Shown here one piece after another: positions 43,814 through 52,043 of a stretch of 64,000 bases of DNA. Made by a program: the position numbers and the translations under genes. The notes beneath the pieces are model-generated. The model was not told where the DNA came from. It was given only the letters and a program-made list of their open reading frames with translations, and did not search any database. This stretch comes from Sphingomonas zeae (GTDB taxonomy: Bacteria; Pseudomonadota; Alphaproteobacteria; Sphingomonadales; Sphingomonadaceae). The stretch covers positions 186,001-250,000 of the forward strand of contig NZ_JACIFA010000001.1 of the NCBI RefSeq assembly GCF_014197135.1, written 5' to 3'. Each line of letters opens with the position of its first letter. Within the stretch, counting starts at the first letter, position 1.

Positions 43814-45935
43814 GATATTTGGACGAGTAATAGAGCGCGCCATACGCTTCCTCGCCCGACTCGACCATCGAGAACAGCGTGCCCGCCACGGGCGCAGCGT
43901 CTTGCTGCAAGCCCGCCAGCGCGGCCTTCACCGCGTTGACCGGGGTGTCGCCCCACTTGATGACCATCACCACGGCGTCGGCCAGCGCGGCGATCGTCCG
44001 GCTGTCCGCGACGCCGAGCAGCGGCGCCGTGTCGACGACGATGCGGTCATAGCGGGCCGCCATCGCGGTCAACAGGTCGCGCATCCCGTCGCCGCTGAAC
44101 AGGTCGTCGGCGCGGAAGGCGGTATCGGCGACCGGCAGCAGGTCCAGACCCGGCTGCTTGTCCGCCAGGATCGCCTGGTCGACCGGCAGTTGCTGGGTCA
44201 GCACTTCGACCAGCCCGACCAGCGGTTCGATCCCGGCCGATTCGCGCAGGCCCGCACGGCGCAGATCGGTGTCGATCAGCAGCACTCTCTCGCCCGCCAG
44301 TGCGCAGATCCGGGCGAGTGCCAGCGCGCTGCTGGTCTTGCCTTCGTCGGGCAGGCTGGAGACCAGCGCGACGATCTTGCCGTTCTTGGGCAGGCCGTGA
44401 CGCAGCACGCGCAGCGTCTCGGCATAGGAGCTCATCGGCTTTTCGAGCAGCAGCGCGGGCGCGGAGCAGCGTTCGCCCGCTGCGTTACGCAGCTTGCTGG
44501 TGGCGATGCGCGGCACACTGGCCAGGACCGGCAGGCCCAGCGCCTCGACGTCGCGGATCGAGTACAGGCCGGTCGCCAGCACCTCACGCGTCACCACGCC
44601 CAGACCACCCAGCACCAGCGCGCCGAGGCCAGCGAGCGCCAGCAACAGGCGGCGATTGGGCGAGGTCGGCGCCTCGGGCGGCACCGCGCTTTCGATCACC
44701 TGCGCCTGGCTCAGCGAGCTGCGCGACACTTGGCTGACCTGCTGTGCCTGTTCGTTCAGGCTGTTGAGTGCGGCATGGGCAGCGTCCGCCTTGCGCTTGT
44801 AGCTTTCGGCGGCACCGGTCGCACGGGTGTCGCGCGACTGTTGCGCGCGCAGACGGCCCATTTCGCCGCGCAGGCTGGCGGCGCGGGCCTCGGCGGCATT
44901 GGCCTCGCTCTGCAGGCCGCCGACGATGCGATTGGCCTCGTCCTTGATCTGCGCGTCGAGCGCGGTCAGCTGTTCGTTGACCTTGATGCTTTCCGGGTGG
45001 CGGGGGCCGTAACGGGCCAGGACTTCGCCCTGACGCTGGATCAGCTGGGCGCGCTGCCCACGCAGATCGGCGATCACGTTCGAGTTAAGCACCGCCGACA
45101 CCGCGTCGATCCCGCCCGAGGCGATCTGCGCGCGCGCGACGCGCAGCCGCGCCTGCGCCGCTGCCGCTTCGGATTCCGCGGTGGCGAGCTGGGTGGCGAG
45201 CGGGGTGATCTGCTGGCCGGTGACGGTCGCGTCGCCGTCGTTCACGATGCCCGACTGCGCCCGGTATTGCGCGAGCTGCGCGTCGGCTTGCGCCGCCTGC
45301 CGGTTCAGCTCGGACAGGCGCTGGTCGAGATAGCTGGTCTCGCGCGAGGCGGTGCCGCTACGCTTGCCGATGCTGTAGGCGATATATTCATTGGCGAAGG
45401 CATTGGCGACATCGGCGGCCAAGCGCGGATCGCTCGCCGTGTAACCGACATTGACGATATAGGTCATCTTGTCGCGCGCGGTGTCGAGATGACCGAGCAG
45501 GCGATCGGCCAGCTCACCCTCACGCTTATCCCGCTCGGCCGGGGTGGCGTTGGCGGGCAGGGGCTTCACCCCTTTGGTGAAGGCGGCGTTGCTGCCCAGA
45601 TTCAGCTTGTCGACCACCGCTGCGGCGATGTTGCGCGAGCGCATGACGTTGACTTCGGTGTCGAAGATATTCTGGTCCGGCCGCTCGCCGCTCATCTGCC
45701 CCAGCGCGGCGTTGGGCGAGGGATCGATCTTCACCCGCGCCACGGCCTCATATTTCCACGGCATCATCAGGATGAGTGCGGTCGCCACGGTGAAGGTGAC
45801 GATCGCGATCACCGCGAAGATGCGCCAGCGCCGCCGGAACATGCCGATGGTCGCGCCCCACAGCGCGCGGATCACGCCGGGGCCGGTGGGCGGCGCCAGA
45901 TCGGCGTTCAGTTCGCCAAGTCGTTCGGTAAGCAT
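43791..45935 (-). CDS. Polysaccharide co-polymerase/tyrosine autokinase (Wzc/GumC-BY-kinase type)
   Basis: A 714-residue inner-membrane protein. The N-terminal Wzz domain has a first span near residue 45, a long periplasmic coiled-coil region (residues about 180-420) and a second span (LLLALAGLGALVLGGLGVV). The C-terminal BY-kinase domain has Walker A SSLPDEGKTSSALA (Lys533), Walker A' LLIDTDLRRAGL, Walker B RIVVDTAPLLGVADS and a Tyr-rich tail (EEAYGALYYSSKYHAYY) for autophosphorylation. It controls chain length and export with the OPX protein. Sphingan loci often split this into two genes; here it is one. Confidence 0.94.
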   Translation of the reverse strand: MLTERLGELNADLAPPTGPGVIRALWGATIGMFRRRWRIFAVIAIVTFTVATALILMMPWKYEAVARVKIDPSPNAALGQMSGERPDQNIFDTEVNVMRSRNIAAAVVDKLNLGSNAAFTKGVKPLPANATPAERDKREGELADRLLGHLDTARDKMTYIVNVGYTASDPRLAADVANAFANEYIAYSIGKRSGTASRETSYLDQRLSELNRQAAQADAQLAQYRAQSGIVNDGDATVTGQQITPLATQLATAESEAAAAQARLRVARAQIASGGIDAVSAVLNSNVIADLRGQRAQLIQRQGEVLARYGPRHPESIKVNEQLTALDAQIKDEANRIVGGLQSEANAAEARAASLRGEMGRLRAQQSRDTRATGAAESYKRKADAAHAALNSLNEQAQQVSQVSRSSLSQAQVIESAVPPEAPTSPNRRLLLALAGLGALVLGGLGVVTREVLATGLYSIRDVEALGLPVLASVPRIATSKLRNAAGERCSAPALLLEKPMSSYAETLRVLRHGLPKNGKIVALVSSLPDEGKTSSALALARICALAGERVLLIDTDLRRAGLRESAGIEPLVGLVEVLTQQLPVDQAILADKQPGLDLLPVADTAFRADDLFSGDGMRDLLTAMAARYDRIVVDTAPLLGVADSRTIAALADAVVMVIKWGDTPVNAVKAALAGLQQDAAPVAGTLFSMVESGEEAYGALYYSSKYHAYYRAE

Positions 45936-45947
45936 GGTCTTGGCGCC

Positions 45948-47237
45948 TTATGGGTGGATGGAGACGCCCGCGAGCGCTCGAAATTCGGAAAGGGCCGGGC
46001 CGTTCAGCCCGACATTGTCGCTGTCGCGCCGCGAATAACCCAGGTCGAGCCGCCCGGTCAGCAAACGGCTGGCCAGATAGGAAGCCCCGCCCCCGACCTG
46101 CTTCACCCGCGCCTTGCCGGGAACACCGACAAATTCATTCTCGGCATAGCTGATATTGTAATTGAGCAGCAGGTTGCGCAGCAGTTCATGGTCGAAGCGA
46201 AGGCCGGCGCCGGTGTTGAAGAAGCCGCTGCCGCCGAAGGTCGAATCCTGAATGTCGCGGAAGGCGTTGAAGGTGACGGTGGTCAGCGCCGTCGGAAAAT
46301 ATTCCAGCTTCGAATCGAACGACAGGCCGCTGACATTCTGATAGATCGGGGCAGTGAAGCGGCGGTCGATATAGCCGATGCCCACCGAGCCGCGCAGCAA
46401 GGCGGTCAGGTCCAGCGACACGCCCGTCAGGACGCGGATTTCGCGCGAATCGCGATTGGCGACGTTGGGCGCGAGCTGCTGGTCATAGCTGGTGCCGGTA
46501 TAGGTCACCTGGCCGAACAGGCCGGTGTCCGGCGTCAGGCCATATTCCATCTGCACCGCGCCGCGTGCGACTTCGCGGTCGCGATTGTCCTGCGAGATCA
46601 GGAAGCCGGTCAGCGTGCGGACGGGCATGAAGTTGTACTTGGCATAGTCCAGGCTGCCGACGACGCGGACGCGCGCGAAACGTGCATCGGCCATGAAGCG
46701 GGCCTGGCTCTGCTGATAGGGGGTGACGCTGCGCACATTGACCAGCGCCGCGCCCGAGAATTGCGATTCGAACCGCCGCGCGGTGTCCAGGCCCAGGGTC
46801 AGCGCGACGTCGCTGGTCGCATCGAAGCGGCCGAGCGAGCCGATCGACCAGCCATTCTGGTTGCGCGGGGTAGCCTCTGCATAGCGATAGAAATCGCCGC
46901 CGCCGGTCAGCTGCAGGCTGTGGCGCGACCAGTCCGACCGGGCGAACAGACGGGGGGCGACGCGCAGGAACGCGTCGTCGGTCTGGTTCGACGTGGTCTG
47001 ATAGACGTTGTCGGTATAGCCGACCTGGGTGTCCAGCGTCGGCAACAGGGTGAAGCCACCCACCTTATAGCCGACGGGGTTGGTTTCCGGGCGGGCGCGT
47101 TCGAGCACGCTTTCGTTGCGGCCCCGATCGAACGCGATCGGTACGACCGTGTCGATCGCGTTGGAAACCTGTGCCTCGGCCGCAGCCGACACCGTCAGGG
47201 CGCCGACGGCGACGCCCATCGTCCAGAAGCGTAACAT
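45948..47237 (-). CDS. Outer-membrane beta-barrel protein (BBP2_2 type)
   Basis: A 429-residue protein with signal peptide MLRFWTMGVAVGALTVSAAA cleaved near AEA-Q. The mature part is made of alternating amphipathic strands such as FTLLPTLDTQVGYTDNVYQT, SLQLTGGGDFYRYAE, LLNYNISYAENEF and LTGRLDLGYSRRD. It resembles the putative beta-barrel porin 2 family found with EPS export genes (GelF-like position in sphingan clusters). It probably completes the outer-membrane exit path together with the small OPX protein. The ATG at 47237 has GGGGGG just upstream; upstream ATGs at 47249 and 47270 are possible. Confidence 0.87.
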   Translation of the reverse strand: MLRFWTMGVAVGALTVSAAAEAQVSNAIDTVVPIAFDRGRNESVLERARPETNPVGYKVGGFTLLPTLDTQVGYTDNVYQTTSNQTDDAFLRVAPRLFARSDWSRHSLQLTGGGDFYRYAEATPRNQNGWSIGSLGRFDATSDVALTLGLDTARRFESQFSGAALVNVRSVTPYQQSQARFMADARFARVRVVGSLDYAKYNFMPVRTLTGFLISQDNRDREVARGAVQMEYGLTPDTGLFGQVTYTGTSYDQQLAPNVANRDSREIRVLTGVSLDLTALLRGSVGIGYIDRRFTAPIYQNVSGLSFDSKLEYFPTALTTVTFNAFRDIQDSTFGGSGFFNTGAGLRFDHELLRNLLLNYNISYAENEFVGVPGKARVKQVGGGASYLASRLLTGRLDLGYSRRDSDNVGLNGPALSEFRALAGVSIHP

Positions 47238-47288
47238 TGAACCCCCCATTGAGTTGGGGCCGGTTCTCATGACCGGCCCTGAGATTTT

Positions 47289-47762
47289 TTAGTTCTGGGT
47301 CGTGTAGTTGACGCCGACACCGCCGCCGCCGATGGCGGGGCCAGCGCCCAGCGTGGCGGCCGTAGTGCCTGCGCCGCCGGTACCGCCGGTCCCCGACAGG
47401 CCCCGGCGGGCCGCCGACAGCGCATTGGCCAGCGCGCTCTTCACCTTGCGGCTCTGGTTGCCCGGCTGCTTGGCGAGATAGGTCAGCGCGGCCACATTGA
47501 CCGCCGCGCTCTGCCCCTGCTGCGAAACGGCGAAGCTGATCGCGGCCTCGACATCCTGCTCGCTGGCCGTGGCGGGCAGCGCGGCGATGGCGGCAGTGAT
47601 CGCATCCGCGACCTTCTGCACCGCAGCCGGATCGGGTTCGTTTGTGACGGTCGCGGGGGGCGTGGCGGGCGCCTGGTTCTGAGCGGCCGCCAGCGCGGGG
47701 GCCGTAATGCCCAGCGCCATGACAGTCACGACGGCCAATGTCTTGTGTGCGATGTTCGACAT
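47289..47762 (-). CDS. Secreted Ala-rich protein with Gly-rich tail, export operon
   Basis: A 157-residue protein: signal peptide (VVTVMALGITAPALAAA), a Pro/Thr linker, a helical domain (PAAVQKVADAITAAIAALPA, EQDVEAAISFAVSQQGQSAA, VNVAALTYLAKQPG) and a glycine-rich tail ending GVGVNYTTQN. I cannot assign a family. It lies between the OPX gene (34 bases upstream) and the barrel gene (51 bases downstream) on the same strand, so a structural role in the export complex is a fair guess. Confidence 0.75.
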   Translation of the reverse strand: MSNIAHKTLAVVTVMALGITAPALAAAQNQAPATPPATVTNEPDPAAVQKVADAITAAIAALPATASEQDVEAAISFAVSQQGQSAAVNVAALTYLAKQPGNQSRKVKSALANALSAARRGLSGTGGTGGAGTTAATLGAGPAIGGGGVGVNYTTQN

Positions 47763-47796
47763 ATGATTTCCCCTGCTGCCCCGTCCCCTGGAGCGA

Positions 47797-48387
47797 TCAA
47801 AAATAACGTTCGCCGACGCGTACCGTGTCGCCCGGATAGATGGTGACGCCGGAGTCGAGCTTGTATTCCCGCTCCATCGTCTCGCCGAACCGCTTGATGA
47901 AGATCTTCTTCTTGTTCGCGCGGTAGGTGAAGCCTTCGGCGCGCGCGACCGCGTTCAGCGCCGACAGGCCGTTGGAATAGGGATATTCGCCCGGCTTGCT
48001 GACTTCGCCCAGGATATAGAAGGGCCGGTAAGTCAGCACGTCCATGCTGACCCGCGGCTGGCGCAGATACCCGTCGGCGAGCTTGGCCTCGATGTCCTGG
48101 ATCACCTCGCGCGGGGTACGGCCGATTGCCTTGACGTCACCGATCAGCGGCAGCGACAGCGTGCCGGAATCGCTGACCGTGAATTCACCCGAGAGGGTGT
48201 CTTCGTTGAACACGATGATGCGGACCTTGTCGGCGACGCCCAGCTTGTAATCGACGAGCGGCGCGGCGGCCGTTGCCGTATTGGTGACGGTCGTCGCGGG
48301 CGCGTCTGCCTTCGGTGCCACGCCCTGCTGGGCCGCAACGGGCGCCGCCATAGTCAGCAAGGAAAGACACAACCAAAGATCACGCAT
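47797..48387 (-). CDS. Polysaccharide export (OPX) protein, small soluble type
   Basis: A 196-residue periplasmic protein: signal peptide ending near PVAAQQ without a lipobox Cys, a Poly_export domain (YKLGVADKVRIIVFNEDTLS, LPLIGDVKAIGRTPREVIQD) and one SLBB-like domain (PFYILGEVSKPGEYPYSNGL). It ends at IYPGDTVRVGERYF with no C-terminal amphipathic helix, as in GumB/SpsD-type OPX proteins that rely on a separate barrel. It is the first gene of the export operon and is preceded by a good sigma-70-like promoter. GGGGG lies before the ATG. Confidence 0.93.
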   Translation of the reverse strand: MRDLWLCLSLLTMAAPVAAQQGVAPKADAPATTVTNTATAAAPLVDYKLGVADKVRIIVFNEDTLSGEFTVSDSGTLSLPLIGDVKAIGRTPREVIQDIEAKLADGYLRQPRVSMDVLTYRPFYILGEVSKPGEYPYSNGLSALNAVARAEGFTYRANKKKIFIKRFGETMEREYKLDSGVTIYPGDTVRVGERYF

Positions 48388-48416
48388 ACGAATGCCCCCA
48401 AAAAACCGGCACGCTC

Positions 48417-48445
48417 TTTATATGTTGTGCTGCATAAGCTAACAA
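48417..48445 (-). promoter_or_regulatory. Sigma-70-like promoter of the export operon
   Basis: Read on the minus strand: TTGTTA, a 17-base spacer, TATAAA, then about 30 bases to the OPX ATG at 48387. Spacing and both hexamers fit a housekeeping promoter (TTGACA/TATAAT) with two or three mismatches. The AT-rich patch stands out from the GC-rich surroundings. Confidence 0.6.
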
Positions 48446-48517
48446 CGATCCGTGAATAGCGGCCGGGCCGCGGCTTTCCGTTGCTACGTCCCGATTTTGG
48501 ACAAGAAGCGGCGCTTC

Positions 48518-49735
48518 TTAGGCGATCGGGGACGGTGTTTCCCCAGACAGCAGGCGACTCAATTTGGCCGCCTCGCGCATCTGGTCATGGCGCTCGGCGA
48601 CCAGTGCGCGGCCGGTGCGTCCCATCGCCGCCAGCGTCTCGCCATCGGCGATCGCGCATTCGCGGATCGCTTGCGCGATCGCTTCGATCGAGCCCGGGGT
48701 ATAGAGCCAGCCGGTCTCGCCGTTGCGGACCAGGTCGGCCATCGCGGCGACATTGGTGGCCAGCACCGGGCGGCCCAGCGCCAGCGCTTCCATCACGACG
48801 ATGGGCAGCCCTTCGGCAAAGCTTGCCATCACCATGGCCCGCGCGCGGTCCAGTTCGGCCCGCACCTGGCGCTCGTCGGCCCAGCCGGTGATGGTCACAT
48901 GCGCGCCCAGATCATGCTGCGCGATCGCCGCCTCGATCTCGGGGCGCATCTCGCCGTCGCCGACCAGGGTCAGTGTCGCGGGTACGCCCTGTCGCCTTGC
49001 CAGCGCCAACCCCTCGATCAGCAGCAACTGCCCCTTCTGTCCGCTCAACCGGCCGATGCACACGAAATGCGCCGCCTCGGCGGGTGGGGTCAGCGGCACT
49101 TCGAGAAAGTCGGGCAGCAGGCCGCAGCGAACGACCTTGACCTTGTGCCAATCCTCCAGCCGCGCCCAACGATAGAGCTGGCTGGCGCAGAAATCGGTGA
49201 TCGCGACGACATGGGCGGCGCGCGTGATCTTCAGCTGCAGCTTCGTCGACAGCGGCCGGTCGAATTCGTCCGGGCCATGAACAGTGAAGCTGTAGGTGAT
49301 ACCCGCCATGGTCGCACCCAGCATGGCGATCTCGGCAGCATTGGTGCCGAAATGGGCATGGAGATGCCGCACGCCCGCCGCCATCATCTCCTGGGCAAGG
49401 CGCGCGCCCTCCAGGAAGCTGACCATGTGGAGGGGGATGGAACGATCCGTGTTGCGGCACATCGCCAGGGTCAGTCGCAATGCGGCGAACCAGCGGGCGG
49501 GATGGCGGATAAGCATCGCGATCCCGGCGATCAGCAGCGGGGCGATCCCGCCGCGCAGCAGGAAGCGGGTCCGGTCGCGCTCGGCCAGGTCGACCGGATC
49601 GACCAGTTCGGCGTCCCAGCCGCGCAGCGCCCAGCGGTGGACCGTCATGCCCTGCGCTTCCAACGCCAGGATTTCACGCCGCACGAAGCTGTGGCTGACC
49701 TTCGGATATTGGTTGATGAAATAGCCGATGGCCAT
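48518..49735 (-). CDS. Family 4 glycosyltransferase (WcaL/AmsK-like)
   Basis: A 405-residue GT4 with an N-terminal domain starting IGYFINQYPKVSHSFVRREI, typical of colanic-acid WcaL-like enzymes, and HLHAHFGTNAAEIAMLGATM. The C-terminal domain has FVCIGRLSGQKGQLLLIEGL, LVGDGEMRPEIE and FAEGLPIVVMEALALGRPV containing the E-x7-E motif. It adds a sugar to the lipid-linked repeat unit. The ATG at 49735 is chosen because similarity starts there. It ends 72 bases upstream of the export-operon promoter. Confidence 0.9.
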   Translation of the reverse strand: MAIGYFINQYPKVSHSFVRREILALEAQGMTVHRWALRGWDAELVDPVDLAERDRTRFLLRGGIAPLLIAGIAMLIRHPARWFAALRLTLAMCRNTDRSIPLHMVSFLEGARLAQEMMAAGVRHLHAHFGTNAAEIAMLGATMAGITYSFTVHGPDEFDRPLSTKLQLKITRAAHVVAITDFCASQLYRWARLEDWHKVKVVRCGLLPDFLEVPLTPPAEAAHFVCIGRLSGQKGQLLLIEGLALARRQGVPATLTLVGDGEMRPEIEAAIAQHDLGAHVTITGWADERQVRAELDRARAMVMASFAEGLPIVVMEALALGRPVLATNVAAMADLVRNGETGWLYTPGSIEAIAQAIRECAIADGETLAAMGRTGRALVAERHDQMREAAKLSRLLSGETPSPIA

Positions 49736-50010
49736 GGGCGTGTCCGATGCGTGAAAGGCGTAAGCGGCCTTTGGAAAGCGGACCCGACGGATGCAACGTG
49801 GCATATTGCGCTAACGTATCAATACGGGGCATTCACAATAACGGACGAGGGCGGCAGCGCTTTCACGACCCGCGACATGAACTTATACGGCATGTCATTC
49901 GGGCGGGGGGACGATGATCGCATGTATCGCAACGACGTTTCGACGCCTCGTCAGCCAGTTCGTGATTGATGGATAGGGCCGCCACCCCTTTGTCGGGAGG
50001 AAATCCCGAC

Positions 50011-51033
50011 ATGTCGTCTGGTCATCATCATCTGGCGCGGCTGGATGGTTGCCGGGCTATTGCGATCCTGACGGTGATGATGGGGCATATGCTTCCTGTG
50101 GGGCGGGCGGAATGGGGGGGCAATGTCGCTATTTCCGCAATCGGCATGGCGGTCTTCTTCGCGCTCTCCGGCTTTCTGATCGTCAGTCTGTTGCTGCGGG
50201 ACGATGCGGTTGTTCCGTTCATCATCAAGCGCCTGTTCCGCATCGTGCCGCTCGCCTGGCTGTACACGCTGGTCGTGATCGCCGGCCAGGGCGCGTCCTG
50301 GGATGTGATCGGGGCCAATCTTCTGTTCTTTGCCAATGCCCAGAAGGCATGGCTGGCCTATGCACCGCATTTCTGGAGCCTGTCGGTCGAAGTGCAATTC
50401 TATGGTTTCGTCGCTTTGCTGGTGGCGATCGGCGGACGCCGCGCGCTGTGGCTCCTGCCGCCGCTGGCGACAGCGGTCACCGCATGGCGGATCGGCGATC
50501 ATGCGACGTTCGGCAGCCATACCTTCGACCGGGTGGACGAGATCATGGCCGGCGGAACGCTCGCGCTGCTGGTTGCGAAGCGGTGGCAGCCGCCTCTCTG
50601 GGCGCGGAGCCCGGCCATCGTGCTTGTCCTTTTCCTGGTCCTGTTCTTCGGCATGTTGAAGCCCGTCGTCGCAGCGTTCCCCGTGATCGCCTATGCACGG
50701 CCCTATCTTGCCGCGTCGCTGGTGGGGTTGAGCCTGACCATGCATGACGGTGCGCTGGCGCGGATGCTGGGCGGGCGGGTTCTGGGCTATGTCGCGCGGA
50801 TTTCCTACGCGTTGTACGTCCTGCATCCGCTGACCTATTCGGGGTGGATGGGCAGCGGGAACACGGCGGTCCGCTATACGAAGCGGATTTTCAGTGTCCT
50901 TCTCGCTTTTGCGGGGGCGCATGTGTCGACATTCTATTTCGAACAGCCCTTGACCCGGCTGGGACGGCGGATCGCGGATCGTTGGTCGCGGCCTGCCCAA
51001 GGCACGTCGCACAAGATCGCGGAGGCGGCATGA
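50011..51033 (+). CDS. Acyltransferase 3 family membrane protein
   Basis: A 340-residue protein with about ten spans and the acyltransferase-3 signature ARLDGCRAIAILTVMMGH (R-x10-H motif), followed by FFALSGFLIVSLLL, RLFRIVPLAWLYT and HFWSLSVEVQFYGF. Such enzymes acetylate or otherwise acylate surface polysaccharides at the membrane. The ATG at 50011 is supported by GGGAGG 10 bases upstream. Its stop overlaps the next gene (ATGA); the pair probably decorates the glycan. Confidence 0.92.
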   Translation: MSSGHHHLARLDGCRAIAILTVMMGHMLPVGRAEWGGNVAISAIGMAVFFALSGFLIVSLLLRDDAVVPFIIKRLFRIVPLAWLYTLVVIAGQGASWDVIGANLLFFANAQKAWLAYAPHFWSLSVEVQFYGFVALLVAIGGRRALWLLPPLATAVTAWRIGDHATFGSHTFDRVDEIMAGGTLALLVAKRWQPPLWARSPAIVLVLFLVLFFGMLKPVVAAFPVIAYARPYLAASLVGLSLTMHDGALARMLGGRVLGYVARISYALYVLHPLTYSGWMGSGNTAVRYTKRIFSVLLAFAGAHVSTFYFEQPLTRLGRRIADRWSRPAQGTSHKIAEAA

Positions 51034-51554
51034 GCCATATGGGAGCATGGGCGCATATCCGGGAAGATCGGACGCTCTATCGTGAGGGCTGGCTGGCGCA
51101 GGGGCTCTGGGCGCTGGCCATTCATCGTCTGTCTGCGGGCCGGTTTGCGCGGCGGCGTGGCGTGGTGCGCAGCCTGTGGGGGGTGGCGGCCAAGCTGGCG
51201 GGAAAATGGGCCGAGTTCGCATGTGGCATTTCGTTGCCCGAGACCGCGACAATCGGGCGGCGGCTGCGCATCGAGCATTTCGGCGGCATCGTCGTCCATG
51301 GATCGACCGTGATCGGCGATGACTGCGTGCTGCGACAGAATGTGACGCTGGGCAATCGCAGCGAGGCGCGCCCGCTCGAAGCGCCGATCCTGGGCAATAG
51401 GGTTCAGATCGGCGCAGGCGCGGTGGTGCTGGGCGCGGTGCGGATCGGCGATGGCGCGATCATCGGTGCCAATGCCGTGGTGCTGAGCGACGTGCCAGCC
51501 GGAGCGATCGCGGTCGGCAATCCGGCCAGGATCATCGAGCGCGCATCGGTATGA
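51030..51554 (+). CDS. Serine O-acetyltransferase-like hexapeptide protein
   Basis: A 174-residue left-handed beta-helix acetyltransferase. An N-terminal helical part (WAHIREDRTLYREGWLAQGL) resembles CysE/WcaB. The hexapeptide region runs from LPETATIGRRLRIEHFGGIV (catalytic His) through VIGDDCVLRQNVTLGN and AGAVVLGAVRIGDGAIIGAN to the usual NPARII end. Given coupling to an acyltransferase-3 gene and a polysaccharide locus, sugar acetylation is as likely as serine acetylation. Confidence 0.88.
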   Translation: MSHMGAWAHIREDRTLYREGWLAQGLWALAIHRLSAGRFARRRGVVRSLWGVAAKLAGKWAEFACGISLPETATIGRRLRIEHFGGIVVHGSTVIGDDCVLRQNVTLGNRSEARPLEAPILGNRVQIGAGAVVLGAVRIGDGAIIGANAVVLSDVPAGAIAVGNPARIIERASV

Positions 51555-52043
51555 TCGTCCCCCGGCGGGGGCGGATCACGGCCGTGATGCATTGGTCGAT
51601 AAGCCAGTAGGGCAGACTGACGGCGTCAGGGCAAGCGCGATGCGTCGACCGCGATGATGGCTCATGCCACGCCGATCGGCATCGCGGCAAAATGTCCGGG
51701 AAATCCACCATGACCGGGCAATCCGCCTTTGTGGCGAGTGCTGCAGACCCCCCTACGAAAAATGTCGGTCCCTATTTCGCCATTGTCATTCCTTCCGCCG
51801 CGCCGCCCCCGGCGTCTCTCCTTTCACCATGAGATGACGCCGCTTCATGTCGCCCGTCCGCCGGTGGGCCGGACTCCCGCGCGAGTGGCGGAGAAAAACA
51901 GGGGGAGGTCATGCGCGATCGCCGACCGATCAGGCGATCATCGACGGTTCGGCTGTCGATCGGTTCAGCTTGGCGTAGGGTAGTGCGAACTAAAGCGCTG
52001 GTCCGACGACGACAGGCCGACGAACAGGGGCTATCATATCCGC
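51555..52043. other. Intergenic stretch without recognisable features
   Basis: These 489 bases follow the end of the polysaccharide locus. Short open frames exist on both strands, but none has a ribosome binding site or a sensible protein. A weak GC stem (CCCCCGGCGGGGGCG) lies right after the acetyltransferase stop. I see no repeat of the families found elsewhere. Base composition looks mixed, possibly decayed sequence. Confidence 0.5.

Noticed and set aside
43716..47234. A very long open frame (over 1170 codons) on the plus strand opposite the Wzc-like kinase and barrel genes
   Set aside because: It is antisense to genes with clear domains, has the Arg/Gly/Ala/His-rich composition of a GC-rich shadow frame, and shows no motif or ribosome binding site.
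48452..49969. Plus-strand open frame opposite the GT4 gene
   Set aside because: The GT4 motifs are complete on the minus strand, and the antisense sequence is His/Arg/Asp-rich without a fold signature.
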